Below are positions 53,146 to 60,279 of a stretch of DNA of 64,000 nt, piece by piece. The notes below the pieces were generated by a model that was not told the DNA's origin, did no database searches, and saw only the letters and a program-made list of their open reading frames with translations. Origin of the DNA: Candidatus Melainabacteria bacterium (GTDB lineage Bacteria > Cyanobacteriota > Vampirovibrionia > Obscuribacterales > Obscuribacteraceae); assembly GCA_003963305.1 (NCBI GenBank), contig RXJR01000010.1:147832-211831 (forward strand). The letters are read 5' to 3'. Within the stretch, counting starts at the first letter, position 1. Every line of letters starts with the position of its first letter. The position numbers and the translations under genes were made by a program.

Positions 53146-54123
53146 TCAAGAAGCAGTGCCACCCGCGTTCTTGTTGGTTCGCCATGTGAAGTCGGCGCGA
53201 TAGACGGCCTCGCGCACACGGTTCACCCAGCCCAGCGGACGATGCTCGGGCAGGGTGCGCCAGGGGTTGAAGGAGAGCGCTTCTCCCGACGATTCCAGAA
53301 GCGGATTGTCGTCACGCCGGCGCGGAATTTCCAGCACCGCCACCGGTATCAGACGCCCGCGCCACTGGACGGAAGGATCTTCGATCGGTTCGCCTTCCTG
53401 CTGGAACTGCACGCAGAGCGTGAAGCGCACCGCCTGCTTGCGCAGGAGCTTTTCGGCGGCATGGCGAAGGTAGGCGCCGTCGAAGATATTGGGCAGCGAA
53501 AAGAAGCTGCTGCGCTGTTGCGCGATCAGCGCATACTTGACGGCACGGTCACCGAACATGTAGGGCGTCTGCGAGTAGTAGTCGATGGTGAGCGGGTTCT
53601 TGACCAGCTTGAGCACCGCCTTGAGCAGAAGCCGTCCTTCGGGCTTGAAGCGCCGCAGTACCTGGCCGACCTTGCCGCGCGCCATCAGGTCGCGGATGGG
53701 CGGGTAGTCTTCCAGATGGCGATGGAAAGAAACGGGGTGATTGGCGAGCAGGAAGTCGCAACAATCAGCCTGTTCATCGCCGACGAGCAGCTTGTCGCCA
53801 AGAACGCCATGCACCTTGATGGCGATGCCTCGCACGTTGGGAAGGATGTCGGGGCCGGTCCCGGGCGCACCGTTGGAAAGGCGCACACTGGCACCAAAGT
53901 AGTAGCCGGACTTGCCGAAAAGACCGATGTTTCCAGGCGCCACCCGGTCGAGAATGCGCACTCGGGCATCGGTAAAGCTGCCGTGCGATTTGCTGTGCAC
54001 GTCACGGCGAGCCAGGCTGCCTGGCTTGTAATCGCGCTCCTGGTCGGCGATTGTGCCGTCGACGATCTCAGCGATGATGCTCGCTTCGTTGACGCCGACT
54101 TCTTCTTGTGGTCTGTTGTGCAT
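53146..54123 (-). CDS. Catalase-like haem protein (short, y4iL-type)
   Basis: A 325-aa protein related to catalases: RRDVHSKSHGSFTDARVRIL (distal His region), PNVRGIAIKVHGV, ANHPVSFHRHLEDY and YYSQTPYMFGDRAVKYALI follow the catalase-fold order. It is shorter than a true catalase and lacks a recognisable R..DTQ..R proximal segment, so classic H2O2 dismutation is uncertain. Catalase-related allene oxide synthases and hydroperoxide isomerases act on fatty-acid hydroperoxides, and the adjacent downstream gene encodes a dioxygenase-like protein. GAGGA precedes the ATG by eight bases; 59 bases separate the two genes. Confidence 0.8.
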   Translation of the reverse strand: MHNRPQEEVGVNEASIIAEIVDGTIADQERDYKPGSLARRDVHSKSHGSFTDARVRILDRVAPGNIGLFGKSGYYFGASVRLSNGAPGTGPDILPNVRGIAIKVHGVLGDKLLVGDEQADCCDFLLANHPVSFHRHLEDYPPIRDLMARGKVGQVLRRFKPEGRLLLKAVLKLVKNPLTIDYYSQTPYMFGDRAVKYALIAQQRSSFFSLPNIFDGAYLRHAAEKLLRKQAVRFTLCVQFQQEGEPIEDPSVQWRGRLIPVAVLEIPRRRDDNPLLESSGEALSFNPWRTLPEHRPLGWVNRVREAVYRADFTWRTNKNAGGTAS

Positions 54124-54145
54124 GCATAATTCCTCTTGAAGGAAA

Positions 54146-54174
54146 TGCGGCGAAACTGGTTGAGCATCGCCGCA
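54146..54174 (-). promoter_or_regulatory. Leader stem before the catalase-like gene
   Basis: TGCGGCG and CGCCGCA pair perfectly across a 15-nt loop, 22 bases upstream of the start codon. Confidence 0.55.
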
Positions 54175-54201
54175 AGCTGGTGAATGAACGGACAGAGAGC
54201 C

Positions 54202-54231
54202 GGCAACTCCCGATAGAAAGCGGGTGTTGCC
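54202..54231 (-). promoter_or_regulatory. Post-stop stem after the 44-aa gene
   Basis: GGCAAC-T-CCCG and CGGG-T-GTTGCC pair with a single T-T mismatch, 20 bases beyond the stop at 54251. Confidence 0.55.
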
Positions 54232-54250
54232 AGCTACCTGAGTGAACGGG

Positions 54251-54385
54251 TCAGCTCAGCGCCGCGCCAAGCAGGACCACAATGAGCAGCCCGACCAGAA
54301 TCGACACGACCACGATGTTGCGCTCCATGAAGCGGTCAAAGGCAGACCTGGACTGAGACCGAGGCGTGGGTGATTGACGAGGCAT
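54251..54385 (-). CDS. Small single-TM protein, 44 aa
   Basis: A short gene: a polar, Ser/Pro/Arg-rich start (PRQSPTPRSQSRSAFDRFME) and one C-terminal TM helix (NIVVVSILVGLLIVVLLGAA). GGAG lies seven bases before the ATG at 54385. The layout is that of a tail-anchored or small regulatory membrane protein. It is placed 20 bases after the Ala-rich coiled-coil gene and probably cotranscribed with it. Confidence 0.6.
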   Translation of the reverse strand: MPRQSPTPRSQSRSAFDRFMERNIVVVSILVGLLIVVLLGAALS

Positions 54386-54405
54386 TGAAGTTCTCCGTTT
54401 GCCTG

Positions 54406-55101
54406 TTACGAGGAAGCAGCCGCGTCAGACATCGCCTTCCAGACGGGAAGATCTTGCGTGTTGACGTAACTGTAGGCGAACTGCTCTTCCGTTGTGCCGG
54501 TGAGCGCATGGGCAGCATCGGCAACAGCGCGCTCGAGCCCGAAGAGTCCGAGCGATGCGGGGTGGCAGGCACTCTGTTGAGCACTGAAGAGCGCCTCGCC
54601 GGCAGCGCTATTGGCAGACCTGGCCTTGTTCAAGGCGGCAGCGCAAGAGTCCACGTGCTGCACACCACTGGCGATGCCCTCTTCGGCCTGGTCGAGCGCC
54701 GCGCGAGCCGCAGCCAGTTCCTGGTGAATCAGCCAGAAGCTGTGCGTGCGGTCGCCGTATGTTACGGCAGCCGCGACGATAAACTCTTCGTCGTCCGACG
54801 AACAGACAGACCAGAGGTGCTGACGCGCCTGCGCAAGACTGCCGGCGACCTGCTGCAACTGCAGTTGTACCGTCGACAGACGCCGCTGAGCGACCAACTT
54901 GTTGAGCCTTGCCGATGCCAGAGCGGCTTCGGCGGAGGTGAACGCCAGCTCCGCTTCGGCCACCTGCTCCGAGGTCGTGAGCTGCAGCTGTTCGGCTGCA
55001 ACGATGGCGCAGTGGGAATTGAATTCATCACGCTGGTGCGCAGCGAGCGCACGAGCAGCGATGATGAGAGTTTGGATGTTGCCAGAATTTTCCGTAGTCA
55101 T
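54406..55101 (-). CDS. Ala/Gln-rich coiled-coil protein, 231 aa
   Basis: Long amphipathic helices with heptad-like spacing (LTTSEQVAEAELAFTSAEAA; LVAQRRLSTVQLQLQQVAGS; ALDQAEEGIASGVQHVDSC) and few bulky residues, typical of a cytoplasmic coiled-coil protein. Starting at the ATG at 55101 avoids a longer frame with no ribosome-binding site, although the Shine-Dalgarno here is weak. A 13-bp dyad ATTTAC-C-GTAAAT (55105-55117) covers the initiation region. Function unknown. Confidence 0.6.
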   Translation of the reverse strand: MTTENSGNIQTLIIAARALAAHQRDEFNSHCAIVAAEQLQLTTSEQVAEAELAFTSAEAALASARLNKLVAQRRLSTVQLQLQQVAGSLAQARQHLWSVCSSDDEEFIVAAAVTYGDRTHSFWLIHQELAAARAALDQAEEGIASGVQHVDSCAAALNKARSANSAAGEALFSAQQSACHPASLGLFGLERAVADAAHALTGTTEEQFAYSYVNTQDLPVWKAMSDAAASS

Positions 55102-55263
55102 GATATTTACCGTAAATGTGTTTTGCTGGAGAGACTTGAAAGCGCCCCCGCGCAAAATTTAGAAAGCACGCACCGAGTTTTGGTTCGATACGCTCCGTGA
55201 AGCAGCACTGCAGATGCACGCATCACCAGCGCCGATCTGGCGCCGGAGATGCTGGCACAAGCA

Positions 55264-55380
55264 GCGCCCCTGAAAGGGACGCCGGTGATGTTGCCACCAC
55301 CAGCGCCACTAAACACAACGCCCGTGTTGTTGCCATCACGAACGCCACTAAACACAACGCCCGTGTTGTTGCCATCACGA
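55264..55380 (-). repeat. 39-bp tandem repeat, two perfect copies and one degenerate copy
   Basis: Copies at 55303-55341 and 55342-55380 differ only at their first base; 55264-55302 is a degenerate copy of equal length. The unit contains ACACAACGCCCGTGTTGTT, which can fold on itself. Because 39 is divisible by three, several frames stay open. One is the frame of the sedolisin gene, continuing past its TGA with a 13-residue repeat (NNTGVVFSGVRDG). Confidence 0.9.
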
Positions 55381-55400
55381 GCAGTGCTACAGCAGACGAC

Positions 55401-57047
55401 TCAGGAGCCGCTGCTGCCGCTCATCTTGGGGAAGTAGCCGTAGACGAGCGAGCCACCGCCGACCGGGACGTTGATCTTGTCTTTGGGATCGGCCTTGTAG
55501 TCGCCGTTGCTGCCCGGCTCGGTCACCATCTCGAGCAAGCCCTTGTCGAGGTGCCCGTAGATGAAGGCGATCGGGTCGGTGACGACCAGGCCCTTGTCCT
55601 CGAGAGCCTTGAACATCTTCGCCATCTTGATGCCGATAGCCGGCGCCGCATGGCTCGTGCCGCCGACCTTGGACGAACGGTTCTGGTAGCGCACATTGGG
55701 TCCGCACTCGGGCGCCGCCACGTCAGCCACGAGCGAAGCGCTGTGCCCGGCTTTGCCGGTGCTGGCCGAGACCGGCAGCCCCAGCCCGACCTCCTCCTTC
55801 ATGGGCGGGAAGAGATCAGAGATGCCACCGCCGGTGTCGCTCCAGACGTAGCGGCTCGTCACCGTCTTGCCGTCACGGGAGCGGATGCCGATGCCGGCGG
55901 CGCCGATGATGTTCGGCACCGAGGACGGTGCGTCGGCAACGGCCTTGGGCGTGTTGTCGCGCGAGCCATTGTCGCCCGTGGCGGCAGTGACGATCATGCC
56001 CTTGAGACGAGCCGCCGCGGCCGCTTTCTCCCAGCGCAGCAGCGACTGCTGCGTGAAGTTGGACTCGGCCATGCCCCAGCTGATCGTGTAAGCGCGCAGC
56101 TTGAGCAGGCGCCCGTCCCTGGTCTGAACGCCCTTGAAGGCGACTGCCGCTTCGATCGCCTGGATGAAGGCGTCGTCGGAATTGTCGGCGCGGAAGATGA
56201 CGCAGTAGCCGTTGGGATTGAGCAGCACGTGCGCCTGCAGATCGAGAGCATTCTCGACCGTGGCGCCGTCGGCGTAGCCCGAAGCGCCACCATCGAGCGG
56301 CGTGCCGTCGACCGAGTTGCCGATCACAGGAGCGGCGGCGATGCCTTCCTGTTTGGCGACGTAGGCCGCATCGGCGAGAAGCCGCGGACCGTTGTCACCG
56401 CCGAGGCTGACGAAGCCGGTGACGACATCTTCCACCTTGTCCATGGCGGCGACATCGAAGCCTTGCAGCCGGGCCAGCCCGCGCGACGTCAGACCAGACG
56501 GGATGGCGCTGGGCTCGACCGCCGAGCCGGCGAAGCGCAGGTTGACATGCGCGATGTCGCGCGTGTCGAGACCGTAGACGCCGATGATCGGCAGCCCGGG
56601 CTTGACGGTGATGTGGCCTTCGCGTCCGACGAACTTGCCGCCCTTCGCATCGACGAAGTGGGAGAGCTCGATGCCGGGCAGGAAGCGCCGGGCTGCGGCG
56701 TAGGTGCCCTGCACACGCTGGATGCCGAACATCTTGTCGGCGTCGGTGCGGGGCAGGAGCGTCAGACCGTGCTCGCGAGCAGCCTTGCGAACGCGGCGCA
56801 GATGCGACTTGCGCTCGCCGAAGAGAGCGGTCAGCTCGTCGTTGGTGAGGTGCGGGCGGGCGCCGCGCGAGACCTTCTCCTGCAGCCGGGCGATGTCATC
56901 GCGGCTCGCAAGAGACGACATCTCGAGCGAGAAGCGCACCTGCTTGTTGCCGGCCAGCTCACGCACACGGGTGCCCGACGGTGCCGGCTTGAAGCTTGAG
57001 GTGAGAGCGACCACGGCAGCGGCGGTGGCCTTGTTGGACTTGGACAT
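55401..57047 (-). CDS. Sedolisin (S53) serine-carboxyl peptidase with pro-domain
   Basis: A 548-aa acid-type peptidase homologue. The N-terminal about 130 residues form a kumamolisin-like pro-domain (VRFSLEMSSLASRDDIARLQ; HLTNDELTALFG). The catalytic domain has VENALDLQAHVLLN (Glu and Asp of the triad), TISWGMAESNFTQQ, VTAATGDNGSRDN (oxyanion Asp) and GGTSHAAPAIGIKMA (catalytic Ser), ending with a calcium-site-like NGDYKADPKDKINVP. There is no obvious signal peptide. GGAG lies about nine bases before the ATG at 57047. After the TGA the frame stays open for 97 more codons through a 39-bp repeat. Confidence 0.9.
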   Translation of the reverse strand: MSKSNKATAAAVVALTSSFKPAPSGTRVRELAGNKQVRFSLEMSSLASRDDIARLQEKVSRGARPHLTNDELTALFGERKSHLRRVRKAAREHGLTLLPRTDADKMFGIQRVQGTYAAARRFLPGIELSHFVDAKGGKFVGREGHITVKPGLPIIGVYGLDTRDIAHVNLRFAGSAVEPSAIPSGLTSRGLARLQGFDVAAMDKVEDVVTGFVSLGGDNGPRLLADAAYVAKQEGIAAAPVIGNSVDGTPLDGGASGYADGATVENALDLQAHVLLNPNGYCVIFRADNSDDAFIQAIEAAVAFKGVQTRDGRLLKLRAYTISWGMAESNFTQQSLLRWEKAAAAARLKGMIVTAATGDNGSRDNTPKAVADAPSSVPNIIGAAGIGIRSRDGKTVTSRYVWSDTGGGISDLFPPMKEEVGLGLPVSASTGKAGHSASLVADVAAPECGPNVRYQNRSSKVGGTSHAAPAIGIKMAKMFKALEDKGLVVTDPIAFIYGHLDKGLLEMVTEPGSNGDYKADPKDKINVPVGGGSLVYGYFPKMSGSSGS

Positions 57048-57069
57048 TGGTGATATCTCCACGTTGTTA

Positions 57070-57095
57070 ACCTGGCAGCGTGATTGCCACCAGGT
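57070..57095 (-). promoter_or_regulatory. Leader stem before the sedolisin gene
   Basis: ACCTGGCA (57070-57077) and TGCCA-cc-AGGT pair with a 2-nt bulge; on the minus strand the Shine-Dalgarno begins about ten bases later. Confidence 0.5.
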
Positions 57096-57167
57096 CTCGA
57101 AGGAAAACTGCGAAATTGAGGACAAGCGGCGGGGCGCTAACCTTTCAGAAAGCGCCAGACTGCCCGG

Positions 57168-57605
57168 TCAGACTGCCCGGGCATGGAAGTTGGGGTTGGC
57201 GGCGCGGAAGCCGTCGGCGAGAACCGACATCATGGCGATGGCGTCGAGCTTCTGCATGAGCCCTTCCGCCATTTCGATCATGTCCTCGGCCGAATCGAGC
57301 AGAGCATCGCGCTCTTCTTCGGTCTGGCACAGCGCCACGTCGGCGAAAGTGCCCTTCACACGAACGAAGGGATAGCGCTTGATGCCTGCGCTGATTGAAC
57401 CGAGCGCCGAGCTGGCGAACATGTTCGCCGAGAACGGATCGGCGTCAGCCTCGTATCCCGTCTGCACGATATGGTCGGTGAGAAAGATGACAGACAAGGC
57501 TCGTTGCGCGAGCTGATCCACATCGTCAGTCTTGCGTCCACGGAAGTGGTTGACGACGTCAGCGAGTTCGGTGAGCAGGATCGAGTCGCGGTTGGTCTTG
57601 GTCAT
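57168..57605 (-). CDS. Hypothetical protein, 145 aa (paralogue of the 57.7-kb gene)
   Basis: A soluble helical protein. It shares with its neighbour (57731-58204) the pattern ADVVNHFRGRKTDDVDQLAQ / CDVVKHFRNREIDDLDRLVQ, then R..SV.. and a YPF.R block. The pair arose by tandem duplication. GAGGAG lies nine bases before the ATG. Function unknown; both lie upstream of the sedolisin gene on the same strand. Confidence 0.7.
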   Translation of the reverse strand: MTKTNRDSILLTELADVVNHFRGRKTDDVDQLAQRALSVIFLTDHIVQTGYEADADPFSANMFASSALGSISAGIKRYPFVRVKGTFADVALCQTEEERDALLDSAEDMIEMAEGLMQKLDAIAMMSVLADGFRAANPNFHARAV

Positions 57606-57623
57606 TTACTTATTCTCCTCACA

Positions 57624-57670
57624 TGCACCAGATGCGGTGCACAATGCAACGACAGATGCCAGGCATCTGT
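57624..57670 (-). promoter_or_regulatory. GCACC-N6-GGTGC element and adjacent palindrome
   Basis: TGCACC-AGATGC-GGTGCA (57624-57641) lies about 20 bases before the start of the 145-aa gene. ACAGATGCC-A-GGCATCTGT (57652-57670) is a second, near-perfect dyad with 9-bp arms. Confidence 0.7.
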
Positions 57671-57730
57671 ACGGACAGCAGACGGCTGGCAGAATCGCCG
57701 GCCGCCTTTGATTGCTTCGGTGGCAGTAGT

Positions 57731-58204
57731 TCAGCCCTGGTGTCGGCCGGTCTGGGCAGGGCTGTTGTAGACGAGCACTTCGCCCGCATAGAACGCGTTC
57801 AGGCTGACATCGACAGGCGCTGCGGTCGAGACCGGGTCGACACCGCCGCAGTTCGACGGAGCAGGCTCCTGCACGAGCTGCTCGGCCATGCCGATCAGCC
57901 CCTGCACATGACCGAGCAAGCTCGGGTCGGCGAGCGTGACCACCTGTTCGGCATCACGAAGGAACGGGTAAGTCCTGAAACTGCGACCGACTATGGTGAG
58001 CGCCTCATCGGCGTACATCTCGGCGAGCGCCGCAGAGGAGAGGAAGTCGCCCTGCGAACGGGGCTTACCTCTCGTTCTGAGAAGAACCGAAACGCCTCGC
58101 TGCACGAGCCGATCCAGGTCGTCGATCTCCCGGTTGCGGAAGTGTTTGACGACATCGCAGAAGTTGCCGCGCAGAACCGAGTCGGCGTGATTGGTCGAGG
58201 ACAT
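57731..58204 (-). CDS. Hypothetical protein, 157 aa (paralogue of the 57.2-kb gene)
   Basis: Paralogue of the next gene downstream (same DVVKHFR / DDLDRLVQR core, followed by FRTYPFLRD). Its C-terminal 35 residues differ. The ATG at 58204 has GGAG six bases upstream; an ATG four codons earlier is too close to any Shine-Dalgarno. No signal peptide or TM. Function unknown. Confidence 0.65.
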   Translation of the reverse strand: MSSTNHADSVLRGNFCDVVKHFRNREIDDLDRLVQRGVSVLLRTRGKPRSQGDFLSSAALAEMYADEALTIVGRSFRTYPFLRDAEQVVTLADPSLLGHVQGLIGMAEQLVQEPAPSNCGGVDPVSTAAPVDVSLNAFYAGEVLVYNSPAQTGRHQG

Positions 58205-58223
58205 GTGAAGCTCCATGCCTTAT

Positions 58224-58311
58224 GCACCAGATGCGGTGCGGGGTGTCGTGACTGTCGATACCGGCGCATCGACGGGTGAAGACTTACCAGCATTCGACTC
58301 GCCGGAGTCTT
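58224..58311 (-). promoter_or_regulatory. GCACC-N6-GGTGC element and post-stop stem
   Basis: GCACC-AGATGC-GGTGC (58224-58239) stands 20 bases before the start of the 157-aa gene. AAGACT (58279-58284) and AGTCTT (58306-58311) bracket a GC-rich loop after the preceding gene's stop. Confidence 0.6.
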
Positions 58312-58333
58312 AAGCTGGGCCAAGGTGGCAGAC

Positions 58334-58780
58334 TTACGCAGATTTGCCGGAGTCGTTGCCGGTGCTGCCGTCGCCGTGCATACCAAACGGGTCCTTCGGA
58401 TCGAAGGGACCGTGCTGGCGAGCCGCACGAGCGAATGCACCGACGAAACGCAGCGAGCCACGTGCGGCGCTGCCGAGCACCGGGCCGATGATGCCCCAGA
58501 GGGGCGGTCCGACCCAGACTATGATGACGCTCATGAGCGCCAGCATCACACCACGAATGGTGCCAAGCGCGGCGGCGGGCTTGATCTGTTGCAGCACGGT
58601 GTGCACCGTGCTCATGTCTGGCATCTTGGTCCAGTCGACGATGCCGTTGAAGGAGTTGTTGCAGCACTGCACGACGCTGTAGAGCAGCACGCAGAATGCC
58701 ACCTTGACGAGATTGCGGGGGCTGTTGAGGGGCGGGTCGTTCTGGTCGTCGGGACTCTTGGGGTTGGTTGCGTTGGACAT
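58334..58780 (-). CDS. Hypothetical membrane protein, paralogue of the 20.4-kb gene
   Basis: A 148-aa protein sharing NLVKVA, VLLYS.VQC, NGIVDWTK.PD, TVHTV, LGTIRG and GP.LWGIIGPVL with the gene at 20395-20847. It has the same two-hydrophobic-segment layout and Asp/Pro-rich ends (DPKDPFGMHGDGSTGNDSG). Starting at the ATG at 58780 (GGAGG nine bases upstream) removes a long, unlikely N-terminal extension. Confidence 0.75.
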   Translation of the reverse strand: MSNATNPKSPDDQNDPPLNSPRNLVKVAFCVLLYSVVQCCNNSFNGIVDWTKMPDMSTVHTVLQQIKPAAALGTIRGVMLALMSVIIVWVGPPLWGIIGPVLGSAARGSLRFVGAFARAARQHGPFDPKDPFGMHGDGSTGNDSGKSA

Positions 58781-58794
58781 TGGTCTATCCTCCG

Positions 58795-58814
58795 GTGCCT
58801 GCAGGCAGGCACCA
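58795..58814 (-). promoter_or_regulatory. Perfect 9-bp leader stem
   Basis: GGTGCCTGC-AG-GCAGGCACC directly precedes the Shine-Dalgarno GGAGG of the gene starting at 58780. Confidence 0.7.
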
Positions 58815-58866
58815 TTCGGGGTTGACGAGCGGCGGATGCCGCCCGAGAGAAGCGGTGTCACCACAA

Positions 58867-58998
58867 TCAGTGGCGGTACCGGCGCAAGCGGAACCAGCGG
58901 CGACGGGGTCGATACTCCATCGACCTGCCGCAGGTGCACATGAGAACAACGATGATCAGCACCAGGAAGGCACAGAAGAGATTTTTGATGAGCTGCAT
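58867..58998 (-). CDS. Small single-TM protein, 43 aa
   Basis: A candidate short gene: an N-terminal hydrophobic helix (LIKNLFCAFLVLIIVVLMCT) with three cysteines, followed by a strongly basic tail (EYRPRRRWFRLRRYRH). GGAAA precedes the ATG at 58998 by six bases. The hydrophobic-then-basic layout suggests an inner-membrane protein with a cytoplasmic tail. Supported only by layout and ribosome-binding site. Confidence 0.45.
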   Translation of the reverse strand: MQLIKNLFCAFLVLIIVVLMCTCGRSMEYRPRRRWFRLRRYRH

Positions 58999-59446
58999 GG
59001 ATGTTTCCGGTTGTGCTGCAACTGAGTTGACACCTCTTGCTGCTCCTCGTATCAAACCAGCCACCCGGGGCAGCCAGCAATCATGAGGACCCGACAAGAG
59101 ATGCAGCGGAGACGCCGTCTGTCTATCGAGGCGTTAGACAAAAGTCATCTTCGATGGTCAGACACGCCAGTCGGCGACTGACGTAAGTAAATCCAGATAC
59201 TTGCAGGAGTGCTGTTTCTTAGCTCTTTTCGGAAATGAAAACTGATGGATGAATACTTAGAGATTTACCAGTATCTAAATGGTGATCTCATCACAAGTTT
59301 TGTATAGACGAGCACTTTACAACGCTTAACCGCTAGCCCTGTTAGCATTCGCACACGCTGTAAAGAGCCTCGCACACTGTCGCGAGTGCAGGTAAATCCA
59401 ACCTGCGACTCTCCAAGATTGCCTGAAACCCTGACTGATGCTCTAT
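58999..59446. other. Gene-free stretch with stem-loops
   Basis: GTCAG...CGCC-AGTC-GGCG...CTGAC (59157-59182) and CTCGC-ACACTGTC-GCGAG (59369-59386) are visible dyads. The part around 59,200-59,320 is AT-rich. No gene seen. Confidence 0.4.
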
Positions 59447-59992
59447 CTACATAGACTTAGCGGAGCTTTCAGCGAGCTTTTTGACCATGCTTAGATTGCG
59501 CTTAGAACGGTGACTGACGATGCCGTTTGTAATCATTCGCGGCAAAGAAATATTCGGCTCGACATAAGTAGACAGCGAGAGCTTTGTGTGGCCTTCCTCG
59601 GTAGGAGTGAGAATCCAACTTCCTTCCATCGCTTTCAAATCTTCAGATGAGATAAGTTTGAAATCTACTCGCTGAGCTGCTGTTTCATTAAGGTGCAATA
59701 TGCATTCGGCATTGCCAAACGGCGAAGGAAAAATGAACTTCTGCTCTACTACAGGCTCACCGTTCTCGCTGGCCGACTTGATGTAAGCAGAATCCGGATC
59801 TATCTTGCGCTGTTCGAGCATACTTCTCCAGACAATTTTAGGTGGTGCCTTGATCAGGACTTCTTCATGCACACCGTTCTTATGCGCCTTGCCCACTGCC
59901 GTATGTTCGGCCCGAACAGGCTGCATCACCGGCACTGACACCGTTGAAAGAACGAGTGCCGCAGCAACAATTATTCTTGTCTTTATGCTCAC
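59447..59992 (-). CDS. Secreted SRPBCC (START-like) domain protein
   Basis: A 181-aa protein with a signal peptide (IIVAAALVLSTVSVPVMQPV) and a domain resembling the SRPBCC helix-grip fold. It begins EEVLIKAPPKIVWRSMLEQR, continues with strands GEPVVEQKFIF, ECILHLNET and RVDFKLISSED, then a GSWILTPTEEGHTKLSLST strand, and ends in a long helix. The fold binds hydrophobic ligands. The GTG at 59992 has GGAG eight bases upstream; an in-frame TTG nine codons earlier has no such site. Ligand unknown. Confidence 0.75.
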   Translation of the reverse strand: MSIKTRIIVAAALVLSTVSVPVMQPVRAEHTAVGKAHKNGVHEEVLIKAPPKIVWRSMLEQRKIDPDSAYIKSASENGEPVVEQKFIFPSPFGNAECILHLNETAAQRVDFKLISSEDLKAMEGSWILTPTEEGHTKLSLSTYVEPNISLPRMITNGIVSHRSKRNLSMVKKLAESSAKSM

Positions 59993-60279
59993 ACCAATAG
60001 CTCCATGAGAGGCCGGCAATTATAAATAACTCGCGATAGGTAGCACATTACATATTGCCAAGGTGTACGTTGCCAAGAAGCGCAGGCGGTTGTTTATTGA
60101 CTCTGCAGATTGCTAATTCTAAGAAGTCACGTTTCATTACTTTCAACAGCCAACAAAACCTGTAAGTACCTTCAGCTTCTTTCGAGAACGTCTTTCTTCT
60201 CTGCGTTAGCAGGGTGGATGTTTCTCGACTATCTGGCGCCACCAATTCAGGTGTGCGTCGCTTTGTCGGAGTCACTCTC

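Noticed and set aside
55249-55437. Plus-strand frame with 13-residue repeats (LNTTPVLLPSR) over the 39-bp repeat.
   Set aside because: The repeat period keeps several frames open; no ribosome-binding site, and it runs against the operon.
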